Positions 7,796-16,247 of a DNA stretch of 64,000 bases are shown in pieces. The position numbers were made by a program, and so were the translations under genes. The stretch lies in NCBI GenBank assembly GCA_020852835.1, contig JADZAC010000006.1, positions 59,025 to 123,024 of the forward strand. The letters run 5' to 3'. Under the pieces are notes generated by a model that worked only from the letters and a program-made list of their open reading frames with translations, was not told the origin of the DNA and did not search any database. The stretch's first letter is position 1. The number at the start of each line of letters is the position of its first letter. Origin of the DNA: Flavobacteriales bacterium. GTDB lineage: Bacteria > Bacteroidota > Bacteroidia > Flavobacteriales_F > PHOS-HE28.

Positions 7796-7803
7796 TATCT
7801 TCG
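7796..7803 (+). promoter_or_regulatory. Putative -7 element of fabG
   Basis: TATCTTCG, a TAnnTTYG match, lies only 4 bases before the fabG ATG, implying a nearly leaderless transcript. It also excludes the longer in-frame start further upstream. Confidence 0.45.
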
Positions 7804-7807
7804 CCCC

Positions 7808-8554
7808 ATGGCACTACTACAAGGCAAGGCAGCCCTGATCACCGGCGGCACGCGGGGGATCGGCAGAGGTATCGTGGAGCGCTTCCTGGAGGAAGGCGCC
7901 GATGTGGCATTCACCTACGTGAGCAGCCCGGAAAAGGCCAATGCCCTGGCGGCCGAGCTGGCCCAAGGCGGCCGCAAGGTGCTGGCCATCCAGAGCAACG
8001 CGGGCGACTTCAACGCGGCGCAGGCCACTGTGGACCAGGTGGTGGCCGCCTTCGGAAAGCTGGACATCCTGGTGAACAACGCGGGCATCACCAAGGACCA
8101 GCTGCTGATGCGCATGAACGAGGCGGACTTCGACGCGGTGATCAACACCAATTTGAAGAGCGTCTTCAACATGACCAAGGCGGTGCTGCGCACCATGCTC
8201 AAGCAGAAGAGCGGCAGCATCATCAACATGAGCAGCGTGGTAGGCGTAAAGGGCAATGCAGGCCAGGCCAACTACGCGGCCAGCAAGGCCGGTGTGATCG
8301 GCTTCACCAAGAGCGTGGCGCTGGAGCTGGGCAGCCGCAACATCCGCAGCAACGCCGTGGCACCAGGGTTCATTGAAACCGAAATGACCGGCGCCTTGGA
8401 CGAAAAGACGGTTCAAGGCTGGCGTGAAGGGATCCCCCTGAAGCGCGGCGGCACCCCGGAAGACGTGGCCAATGCCTGCGTGTTCCTGGGCAGCGACCTG
8501 AGCAGTTACATCACCGGGCAGACGCTGCATGTGTGCGGGGGGATGTTGACTTGA
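7808..8554 (+). CDS. fabG: 3-oxoacyl-ACP reductase FabG
   Basis: An NADPH-dependent reductase of fatty-acid elongation, 248 residues. Short-chain dehydrogenase landmarks are present: TGGTRGIG (about residues 12-19) for the cofactor, LVNNAGIT (about 88-95), and the catalytic Ser/Tyr/Lys in NMSSVVG and YAASKAG. PGFIETEMT and the C-terminal ITGQTLHVCGGM are FabG-typical. The start MALLQGKAALITGG is chosen because an upstream extension would include the promoter. Other SDR activities cannot be excluded, but the match to FabG is close along the whole length. Confidence 0.92.
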   Translation: MALLQGKAALITGGTRGIGRGIVERFLEEGADVAFTYVSSPEKANALAAELAQGGRKVLAIQSNAGDFNAAQATVDQVVAAFGKLDILVNNAGITKDQLLMRMNEADFDAVINTNLKSVFNMTKAVLRTMLKQKSGSIINMSSVVGVKGNAGQANYAASKAGVIGFTKSVALELGSRNIRSNAVAPGFIETEMTGALDEKTVQGWREGIPLKRGGTPEDVANACVFLGSDLSSYITGQTLHVCGGMLT

Positions 8555-8637
8555 TGGAAAGTTGTTGGTTGATAGTTGTTTGTTGTTAGTCGGTGAACTC
8601 AGGAACTCAACCCTGACAACTTACAACTGCCTCTCCC

Positions 8638-10722
8638 ATGAGCCTCACCACCGCGCATTCCCTTTGGTTCGCACCGTTGTGCCTGCTGCTCGGTGCGGGT
8701 TGCGCATGGCTGTTGTACCGCCGCACGGGCGAGCACAACGGATGGAGCCCGGCCCTGCAATGGGCCATGGGCAGCCTGCGGGCGCTGGTCATCGCCTTGC
8801 TCGCCTTCCTGCTGCTGGAACCCATGGTGCGCATTCTGCTGCGCGAAGTGCGCAAACCCGTGGTGGTGCTGGCCCACGACGGATCCTCCTCCCTGCTGGC
8901 CACGGGCGACAGTACGGCCTTTCGGGGCGCCTACGCCAAGCAGCTCGCCGCGCTGGGAGAACAACTTGGTGCGCGTTTCGAACTGCGCGAATTCACCTAT
9001 GGCAGCCGCGTGACGGAAGGGATCGGGTTCGAACAAAGCGAAGGGCAAACGGACATTGATCAGCTGTTCCGGGCGGTGTACGACCGCTTTGCAGGGCCCG
9101 ACCTGGGCGCCGTGGTGATCGATGGCGACGGCATTTACAACCGCGGGCGCGACCCGCGCATGGCCGCCGAACGCCTCGGAGTGCCCGTTTTCGCCATTAT
9201 GCTGGGCGATACCACCGTGCGGCCCGACCTCGCGCTGCGGGGCGTGGACCATAACCGCATCACCTACCTGGGCAATGAATTCCCGGTATTGGCACGGATC
9301 CAGGCAGACCACCTGAAGGGCAAGTCCACCCGGTTGAGCATATTGCACAACGGCAAGGAAGTGGCGGGCAAAGACCTGTTGATCAAGGCTGACCCCCTGG
9401 TGGCCGAGCTGCCGCTGATGATCAAGGCCGGAACGGCCGGTGTGCAACGATATACGGTGGTCTTGCGCCAAGTGGACGGGGAAGCGACGGACGCGAACAA
9501 TGCCCAGGATATCTTCGTGGATGTGCTGGATGAGCGCCGCAAGGTGTTGATCTTGGCCCGCAGCCCGCATCCGGATGTTGCGGCGATCCGTTCGGCCATG
9601 GCGCCCATCGATGGCTACCAAACGGATGTTGCCTTCATTACCGATCACAACGGCAACGTGGCAGGCCATGACCTGGTGATCCTGCACCAGTTGCCCGCGC
9701 CGGGCGTCGCCATGCGATCAGTACTGCAACAGATCGAGCAGCAGGGAATCCCCACATGGACCATACTGGGCCAGCAGAGCGAACTCCGGCAGGCGGGGGC
9801 CATGGCCACAGGTGTCGTGTTGGAGCAGGCGCGGGGCGGTTCCAGCGACGTGCAGGCCGGCATTGCCCCGAACTTCACCTTGTTCGAGCTGGAACCGGAA
9901 GATCTGCGGGCCATTGAGCGATTCCCGCCGCTGCAAGTCCCCTTCGCCCGGTATGCGCTGGCCCGCTCGGCCACCGCGCTGCTGAACCAGCGCATCGGAC
10001 CGGTGCGCACGGACCATCCGCTCTTCGCCTTCCAGGCCCAGGCGGCGCGGCGCACAGCCTTCACCGCAGGCGAGGGCCTGTGGCGATGGCGCCTTGCCGA
10101 CATGCAGCAGAACAACACCACCGCCCATTTCGACAAACTGGTGCAGAAAACGGTGCAACTACTGGCCCTGAAACAGGACAAGAGCCGCTTCCGGGTGAAT
10201 AGCCTCCGGGAATTCGTTCAAGGTGAACGCGTGATCATGGATGCCGAGCTGTACAACGCCACCTATGAGCCGATAAACACACCGGAAGCTGTGATCAGCC
10301 TGAGCAACGAGGATGGGCGCCGGCTGGACTATACGTTCAGTCGTACCGGCACAGGATACCGCATGGATGCCGGAGCGCTACCGACGGGCCGGTACACGTG
10401 GGCGGCCGCGACAAGCTTGGACGGCGAACGGCTCACGGCCAAGGGCGAGTTCCTGGTGAAGGCCTTGGTGGCCGAACGGATGAACACGGTGGCCGATCAC
10501 CGCTTGTGGGAAAACATGGCCGCACGCACGGGAGGCATGGCCGTGGCACCATCGGGCATGGACCGCCTCGCGGCAGCCCTGAACGAGCGCCCTGAATTCG
10601 CTGCCCGCTCGTATTCCCATGCCAGCTTCAGCGATCTCATCGGCCTGCGTTGGCTCTTTTTTCCGTTGCTGCTGCTGCTCGCGATGGAATGGGCCTTGCG
10701 GAGGCGCCACGGCTCCTATTGA
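8638..10722 (+). CDS. Large membrane protein with VWA-type middle region, unknown function
   Basis: A 694-residue protein with two N-terminal membrane helices (about residues 8-25 and 42-62), a long soluble part and a single C-terminal helix (LRWLFFPLLLLLAMEW) followed by a short RRRHGSY tail. The segment after helix 2 (KPVVVLAHDGSSS) resembles the metal-site strand of von Willebrand A-type domains in Bacteroidota BatA-like proteins, and a second region resembles a glutamine-amidotransferase-like fold. It probably acts in the periplasm, anchored at both ends. The downstream YdcF-like gene starts 4 bases after its stop, so they form an operon. Confidence 0.6.
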   Translation: MSLTTAHSLWFAPLCLLLGAGCAWLLYRRTGEHNGWSPALQWAMGSLRALVIALLAFLLLEPMVRILLREVRKPVVVLAHDGSSSLLATGDSTAFRGAYAKQLAALGEQLGARFELREFTYGSRVTEGIGFEQSEGQTDIDQLFRAVYDRFAGPDLGAVVIDGDGIYNRGRDPRMAAERLGVPVFAIMLGDTTVRPDLALRGVDHNRITYLGNEFPVLARIQADHLKGKSTRLSILHNGKEVAGKDLLIKADPLVAELPLMIKAGTAGVQRYTVVLRQVDGEATDANNAQDIFVDVLDERRKVLILARSPHPDVAAIRSAMAPIDGYQTDVAFITDHNGNVAGHDLVILHQLPAPGVAMRSVLQQIEQQGIPTWTILGQQSELRQAGAMATGVVLEQARGGSSDVQAGIAPNFTLFELEPEDLRAIERFPPLQVPFARYALARSATALLNQRIGPVRTDHPLFAFQAQAARRTAFTAGEGLWRWRLADMQQNNTTAHFDKLVQKTVQLLALKQDKSRFRVNSLREFVQGERVIMDAELYNATYEPINTPEAVISLSNEDGRRLDYTFSRTGTGYRMDAGALPTGRYTWAAATSLDGERLTAKGEFLVKALVAERMNTVADHRLWENMAARTGGMAVAPSGMDRLAAALNERPEFAARSYSHASFSDLIGLRWLFFPLLLLLAMEWALRRRHGSY

Positions 10723-10726
10723 TCGC

Positions 10727-11389
10727 ATGCCGGCCACGGATCCCACGCACTCCGCCGGAACGAAGCGGCATTCCCGCGTGCTCCGCGTGGTGCGCTTGTT
10801 GGCGGCCGCAACCTTGGCCTGTTTGGTGTGTTGGCTGTGCCGCACTCCCTTGTTGCGCGCAGTTGGCACCTTCCTGATCACGGAGGATGCCCCCGCCCAG
10901 GTGGATGCCGTGTTCGTGCTGGGCGGGTCGGTGCATGACCGCGGCGTGGAGGCCGCGCGTATCCATCAACAGGGCCTCAGCCAGCGATTCGTATTCACCG
11001 GTGCACCCGTGCCCGGCGCCTTGAAGGCCCTGGGCATCGATAGCTCGGAGGCCCAGTGCACCCGCCAAGCCGCCGTGATGGCCGGCTTGCCTCCGGAGCT
11101 GGCCACCGCGCTGAATGCCGGCACCAGCACTTTCGAGGAGGCCGTGGCCTTGCTCGCTTTTGCTCAGGAGAACGGCATGGATAGCGTGATGGTCGTCTCC
11201 AACCGCTTCCACCTGCGCCGCATCGGCATGGTGTTCCGCCCGAAATTCGCACCTGCGGGCATCACGGTGCTGTTGCACGGCGCCCCCTCCTCCGACTTCG
11301 ACGAGGCAGTGTGGTGGAAGTCCGAAGATGGCTTGGTGATGCTCAACAACGAATACCTCAAGCTGGCGTACTACTGGCTGAAGTATTAG
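10727..11389 (+). CDS. YdcF/SanA/ElyC (DUF218) family protein
   Basis: 220 residues with an N-terminal membrane anchor (about residues 19-37) and a DUF218 fold: VDAVFVLGGSVHDRG (about 60-75), an STFEEA motif and VVSNRFHLRR. Relatives such as SanA and ElyC act on the cell envelope and its peptidoglycan or lipid carriers; the reaction is unknown. The ATG lies 4 bases after the stop of the VWA-like gene, supporting both this start and co-transcription. Confidence 0.8.
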   Translation: MPATDPTHSAGTKRHSRVLRVVRLLAAATLACLVCWLCRTPLLRAVGTFLITEDAPAQVDAVFVLGGSVHDRGVEAARIHQQGLSQRFVFTGAPVPGALKALGIDSSEAQCTRQAAVMAGLPPELATALNAGTSTFEEAVALLAFAQENGMDSVMVVSNRFHLRRIGMVFRPKFAPAGITVLLHGAPSSDFDEAVWWKSEDGLVMLNNEYLKLAYYWLKY

Positions 11390-11402
11390 CAGGCCCAACG
11401 CG

Positions 11403-11437
11403 CCAGCAGTCCGCAGGAGCGGACCGCTCACTGCTGG
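11403..11437. terminator. Hairpin between convergent genes
   Basis: GTCCGC-AGGA-GCGGAC (11409-11424) forms a tight stem, extended by CCAGCAG/CTGCTGG outside. It sits where the YdcF-like gene and the protease gene converge. There is no clear U-tract, so the terminator role is inferred. Confidence 0.35.
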
Positions 11438-13641
11438 ACCACGATGCGTTGCGCAGCCCGTAAACCTTCACCTTCGGCCACCAGCAGGTAGCAACCGGCG
11501 TCCAGTTTGTCCAAGTGGATGGTACGTTGGCTCCATGCTGCTGGCGATCGCTCCTGCAGCAGTACCCGGCCGGCCAGGTCACGCACTTGAAAAAACTCCG
11601 CCTGCCAGCCCGCAAGCACCACCCCCACCCTGCCCGTGGACGGGTTCGGTTGCACGGTCATGCCGGCGGGCGCAGTGGTCTCCCGGATGCCTGAAGCCAA
11701 GACGCAGAAAGGCTCTTCCGCGCTGGCGGCGAAGCTGCCGTTGCCTTCCACCAGCACCAGGCCGTTGGCGTCCACCACTTCAAAGTCGCCATTGCCGTAG
11801 TTGCAGCAAATGCCGTCCCCGTAATCGTCCATGATGGTGAACACGTAGCACCCGTCAGCAAGGCAAACCTGGCTGGTGACCAGGCCTTGTGAAAAATCCG
11901 CGTAGGGGCCACCGGTGAACAATACTGCGCCGTTGCCATCGGTCACGGACCAGGTGGTTTCCGATCCGTAGTTGTCCAAGGTGATGTTGATGTCCACCAG
12001 TTGGCCCGGGTTGGCCACCGAGAACGATCGGGTCTTGGCATCGTTGGCCGTGTGCTCATCGGCGCCGCCGTTGGGTGCGGAGCATGCTGCCGTGAAGGTG
12101 TGCTGGCCGCTGCCCACGGTGATGCTGCCCAAGGTGACCTGTGCAGTGGCACCGGTGGCCAGGGATCCAGTCCACACGGAAGTGACGGGCGCACCGCCGT
12201 CGAGCGTGTAGCTGCAGGTGAGCTGGGTGAGGGTGGTGAGGCCGTTGTTCTTGATCGTGATCACCGGCGCGATCACGTCCGTGTTGCAATAGGTTGGTTC
12301 GATCCCGTTGATCGCCGTCACCGATGCGTCGAGCGCATAGACCGCCAAATTGGGGTCGTAGCCGTCCACCAGCTCACCGCAACCGCCCAGCCAATCGGTG
12401 AGCAAGGGGTAGCTCACGTCAAAACGGCCGTAGAAATCGTTCACGTTGTTGGAGCAACTGGCCTGGCCGCCGAACAACTGGCCGATGAGGCGGTGGTCCT
12501 GGTTCCACAGGCCGCTGCCGCTGCTTCCCGGCTCGGTGGTGCCATCGTCCCACGCCAGGATGTGCCAGCAGTCCGCGCCGGACATGGTGCCATACACGGC
12601 GGGATCGTTGTCGAAGGAGATCTTCTTGATGTCGCCGCTGGGGTGGTGGATGGCGGTTTGGCTGGCCGGCATGTCGCCGGTGGCATCCCAGCCGGAATAG
12701 TATACCTCGTATTCCGCAGGGGGCACATCATCGAGCAACAACAGGGCCACATCGCTGCCCGGGCTGTTCTCCAGCAGGGAGGCTCCGCTCACGGTCTGGT
12801 TCACGGGGCCGTTGGTGGTGGGGGTGCACGTAGGGCTCTCCCAATTGAAGCGGAACGACCAGGTGGCGGGGTTGTCGCCTTGCACGCAGTGGTTGGCGGT
12901 GAGGAAGTAGGGCGTGCCGTCGCTGGCGCAATTGTTCAGCAAGGTGCCGGTACAAAGGCCGGACCCGCCCACCGTGATCATGGCCACGGCCGAGATCTCC
13001 TGTTGCCAAGGGTCGCCTTCGGGGCAGCTGGTGTTGTTGTTGCAGGGCCCGCTGTCGTTGAGCCCCTTGGTGGATCCCAGCACATCGCGGTAGGCGTGTG
13101 TTACCTGGGAGATGTGCAAGCGGCCGGGCACAAGCGTACCCGCAGGCTCCTCGTAGGAAACGGTGACCCGATCGCCCGCAAGTTGCGACACGCCCAGCAC
13201 GGTGCGGCCGGGAGCGCTCTGCCGGGTGAAGGCGCCCAACCATTGGCCCGCAGCATTGTGCACGAACATCCGGGCGCCTTCGGGCAGGCTGAATTCATCC
13301 AGCACGAAATTGATGCTGAAGGCCTGCGGACAGTACAGTTCCACGCGCCACAGGCGGGTACCATCCTCCAGGGTGCTCCACACGCCGCTGTTCCCCAAGC
13401 CCAGGTCGGCTTGATGGTTGACCCCGAATCGGTAGGGCCCTTTGATGCCCGCATCGGCGCGGGCGGCATCCTCTGCAAGCAAGGGAGCCGGGTCAACGGC
13501 CGGGAACGCGACGACAGGTGCTTTTGCCAGCTGCAATTTTTCCGCCTTCAGCGCCAAAGGCCGGCCACTGAATGCGATCTGCCCGGTACTGGAAAGGGAA
13601 CAGGCCACGGCAGCAATCAAGGGGAGTATACGGTTCATCAT
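11428..13641 (-). CDS. T9SS-secreted trypsin-like serine protease (lysyl-endopeptidase type)
   Basis: A 737-residue exported protease. A signal peptide (about residues 1-20) precedes a propeptide-like region. The chymotrypsin-fold domain has His251 in LTANHC, Asp297 in GSDVALL and Ser374 in PGSSGSGLWN, the last followed by LIGQLFGGQASC as in Achromobacter/Lysobacter lysyl endopeptidases. Many cysteines suggest disulphides. CARDB-like and beta-sandwich regions follow. The end (VQPNPSTGRVGV, then CYLLVAEGEGLRAAQRIVVQQ) is a type-A T9SS sorting domain. It is a tandem paralogue of the next gene upstream. Confidence 0.88.
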   Translation of the reverse strand: MMNRILPLIAAVACSLSSTGQIAFSGRPLALKAEKLQLAKAPVVAFPAVDPAPLLAEDAARADAGIKGPYRFGVNHQADLGLGNSGVWSTLEDGTRLWRVELYCPQAFSINFVLDEFSLPEGARMFVHNAAGQWLGAFTRQSAPGRTVLGVSQLAGDRVTVSYEEPAGTLVPGRLHISQVTHAYRDVLGSTKGLNDSGPCNNNTSCPEGDPWQQEISAVAMITVGGSGLCTGTLLNNCASDGTPYFLTANHCVQGDNPATWSFRFNWESPTCTPTTNGPVNQTVSGASLLENSPGSDVALLLLDDVPPAEYEVYYSGWDATGDMPASQTAIHHPSGDIKKISFDNDPAVYGTMSGADCWHILAWDDGTTEPGSSGSGLWNQDHRLIGQLFGGQASCSNNVNDFYGRFDVSYPLLTDWLGGCGELVDGYDPNLAVYALDASVTAINGIEPTYCNTDVIAPVITIKNNGLTTLTQLTCSYTLDGGAPVTSVWTGSLATGATAQVTLGSITVGSGQHTFTAACSAPNGGADEHTANDAKTRSFSVANPGQLVDINITLDNYGSETTWSVTDGNGAVLFTGGPYADFSQGLVTSQVCLADGCYVFTIMDDYGDGICCNYGNGDFEVVDANGLVLVEGNGSFAASAEEPFCVLASGIRETTAPAGMTVQPNPSTGRVGVVLAGWQAEFFQVRDLAGRVLLQERSPAAWSQRTIHLDKLDAGCYLLVAEGEGLRAAQRIVVQQ

Positions 13642-13923
13642 TCGGAAGGGATCAGCAAACGAGGGGAAACCGGGGGAAAGTAGGGTGAACTCGGAAGCCG
13701 GAACCGATCAAATTGCAGGTTCAGGTTAGGATGCTGAAGGCTGACGTGGCCGCCCCGCCGCAAAATTGCCGGAGGCAGCCTTCGTTGGCGTTGGGCCCGC
13801 GCACAGCAGCTTCCGGCACAACACCAACGGCATTGATCCAAGCGCTCCTTCCAACGGCTTCATTGCAATCCTGCGCCCGGGCAACACCGCCAAGTGGTCC
13901 CTGGATGCGTGCCTGCACCGGGT

Positions 13924-16161
13924 TCAGTGCCGCAGCACCACCCGCTGCAAAACGCGTTGGCCGTCGCCTTCCGCGATCAGGAGATAACATCCGTCGGCGA
14001 GGTGCACCAAGTCCAACTCCCCGCGCCCGTCCACGGCGGAACCCGTCCACTGCACACGGCCCAGCGCATCCAGCACGCGCAATTCGACCTTACCAGCGCC
14101 ATCGGGCATGTGCACCGTAAAATGGCCCGAACCGGGATTGGGCACCACCCGCAGGCCTTCCGCAACAGGCCGCTCACCGATGCCGGTCCAATTCGCGCAT
14201 ACCTCATTGCTCACTTGCCAGGTGAAGCTCCCGCTGCCCTGCAACAAGGTGTCCCCGATCGCATCCACGATAAGGTAGTTGCCGTTGCCATAGGTGCAGC
14301 ACATGCCGTCGCCCACCGCATCCATCACCGTGAAGGTGTAGCACGTGTGCGCCAAGCACACCGGCACATTCACCGTGTATCCGTTCGGGCTGTTGGTGTA
14401 TGGCCCGCCGCTGGCCGCCAAAAAGCCTTCCTCCGTTTCCAGCTTCCAGGTGGTCTCCGTCCCGAAGCGGTCCAGGTTCATCTTCACCACGGCATTGATG
14501 CCCGGGCTGTTGACCATTACCTGCAAACTATCCTCATCGTTCAACGGGTTGGTATCCACATCGCCGTTCGGGTTGGATGTGCCCACCATCAGTTGGTGCA
14601 GGCCACTGGCCATGTGGATGGCAGGCAAGTCCACATTCACCGTTTGCAAAGGTTGGAGGAACCCATACCACGGCACGGTGCCCATGATGGCGCCGTCCAC
14701 CATGTAATTGATGTTGACATAGGTGATCTCCCCTTCCCCGTTGTTCTTCAGGGTGACGCGCGGCATGATGCTGTCGCTGTTGCACACCACGCTGGGCACC
14801 TGGGTGATGCTGGTGATGGACGCATCCAGGGGCAGCGGCACAAAGAGCTCGGGATCAAAGCCGTCCAAGGTGTCGCCGCAGGCACCGAGCCATTCCTCGA
14901 TCTGCGGATAAGTAAGGTTGAATCGGCCGTAGTAGTCGTTCACATTGTTGCTGCAGGAGGCTTGCCCGCCGTAGAGCTGGCCGATCAGGCGCTGGTCCTG
15001 GTTCCAGAGGGCGCTGCCGCTGCTTCCGGGCTCGGTGGTGCCGGAATGCCATTCGGTCACTTGCCAGCAATCCGCGCTGCCCATCACGCCTTCAATGATC
15101 GGGCCGTGCGAGCTGCAGATCTTCTTGATGTCACCCGCCGGATGATGGATGCCCACCACGCTGTCGGGTGCCGTGCCGGTGATGTCCCAACCCGTGTAGT
15201 ATGGGTGAAATTCCGGTGGGGGCGTGCTGTTCAGCAGCAGGAACGAAGCATCTGTGGGCGGGTATTCCAGCAGTTTCTCGCAGCCGGTGATGCTGTGGTC
15301 CATGGGCGCGTTTTCCGTGGGGTCGCACACGGGGCTTTCCCAGTTGAAGATGAATACCCAAGAAGCATTGGTGGTATTGCCCTCGGTGCAGTGGTTGGCC
15401 GTGAGGAAGTACGGCGTGCTGTCGTTGGCGCAATTGTTCACCAGCGTGCCGGTGCACACGCCACCACCGAGGACGAGGTGGGCCACGGAGCGGATCTCCT
15501 GCCGCCAGTTGTCGCCCTCCGGGCAAATGGTGTTCACATTGCAGGGTCCGCTGTCGCCGAAGCCGCGATCGTTGCCTTTGCCCAGCAGGCGGTAGCCATG
15601 CACCACTGTGCTGATGGCCAGGTTCCCCTGCCCTGCCAACACGGGCGGTTCGATGTATTCCACCGTGATGCGGTCACCTTCCAGCGGAGCGGTGCCGAAT
15701 GCCGTGTGGCCGGGATTGCTTTGTGCGGTAAAGGCCCCGCGCACCTCGCCCGCCTCATTGTACAGGAACATCCGCGCCCCATCCGGAATCACATAGTTGC
15801 TGAACTGCAGGTTGATGGCCAAGGCCCCGGGGCAATGCAGTTGGAGCCGCCACACGCGATCGCCGTTGGGCATGGTGAACCACGAGCCGCTGTTTTGCAT
15901 CGTGAGATCCGTGGCATGCTCAAAACCGAAGCGGTACGGCCCTTTGATGCCTTGCGCGGCGCGTGCGGCATCTTCCTGCATCAATGCGGCCACGTCCACG
16001 GCTGGCAAATGCACCGCAACGGCAGGCGGCATACCGCGCTTTTCCGCCTTGTCGCCATAAGGATGCCCCTCAAAGGAGATCTGGGCGGCAAGCGGCACGG
16101 ACAGGAAGGCTGCAGCGAAGGAAACCAGCGTAAAGCTCCGGATCATCTTGTGGGGGTTCAC
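13924..16161 (-). CDS. T9SS-secreted trypsin-like serine protease, paralogue
   Basis: 745 residues with the same plan as its neighbour at 11428-13641: a signal peptide (MIRSFTLVSFAAAFLSVPLA), a pro-region with the shared IKGPYRFG block, and a protease domain with His in LTANHC, Asp in PTDASFLLL and Ser in PGSSGSALWN. CARDB-like and jelly-roll regions follow, then a type-A sorting tail with VPNPGSGHFTVHM and ADGCYLLIAEGDGQR. An ATG five codons in (16146) is equally possible as the start. Both genes face left and lie 282 bases apart; that gap shows nothing beyond a possible promoter. They look like a tandem duplication that has since diverged. Confidence 0.87.
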   Translation of the reverse strand: MNPHKMIRSFTLVSFAAAFLSVPLAAQISFEGHPYGDKAEKRGMPPAVAVHLPAVDVAALMQEDAARAAQGIKGPYRFGFEHATDLTMQNSGSWFTMPNGDRVWRLQLHCPGALAINLQFSNYVIPDGARMFLYNEAGEVRGAFTAQSNPGHTAFGTAPLEGDRITVEYIEPPVLAGQGNLAISTVVHGYRLLGKGNDRGFGDSGPCNVNTICPEGDNWRQEIRSVAHLVLGGGVCTGTLVNNCANDSTPYFLTANHCTEGNTTNASWVFIFNWESPVCDPTENAPMDHSITGCEKLLEYPPTDASFLLLNSTPPPEFHPYYTGWDITGTAPDSVVGIHHPAGDIKKICSSHGPIIEGVMGSADCWQVTEWHSGTTEPGSSGSALWNQDQRLIGQLYGGQASCSNNVNDYYGRFNLTYPQIEEWLGACGDTLDGFDPELFVPLPLDASITSITQVPSVVCNSDSIMPRVTLKNNGEGEITYVNINYMVDGAIMGTVPWYGFLQPLQTVNVDLPAIHMASGLHQLMVGTSNPNGDVDTNPLNDEDSLQVMVNSPGINAVVKMNLDRFGTETTWKLETEEGFLAASGGPYTNSPNGYTVNVPVCLAHTCYTFTVMDAVGDGMCCTYGNGNYLIVDAIGDTLLQGSGSFTWQVSNEVCANWTGIGERPVAEGLRVVPNPGSGHFTVHMPDGAGKVELRVLDALGRVQWTGSAVDGRGELDLVHLADGCYLLIAEGDGQRVLQRVVLRH

Positions 16162-16209
16162 CGTTCAGGACGGCCCAACCCTTCGGGCCGTTGCCCATCG
16201 GCACGGCAA

Positions 16210-16217
16210 CGAAAATA
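16210..16217 (-). promoter_or_regulatory. Putative -7 element upstream of the second protease
   Basis: On the minus strand TATTTTCG, a TAnnTTYG match, about 48-63 bases before the two candidate starts. Confidence 0.35.
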
Positions 16218-16247
16218 GGGGATGCGAACTGATGTCGCACCCCACCC

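Noticed and set aside
8555..8637. The G/T-rich tract after fabG and the similar one after sucD as regulatory RNA
   Set aside because: Low-complexity GTTGTTAG-type runs without stable stem or known motif; probably dispersed simple repeats.
13894..16218. A 774-codon plus-strand frame across the second protease; similar ones at 1644-3335 and 12001-13683
   Set aside because: All lie opposite genes with intact active-site motifs, and the translations look like reverse complements of coding DNA, without domains.
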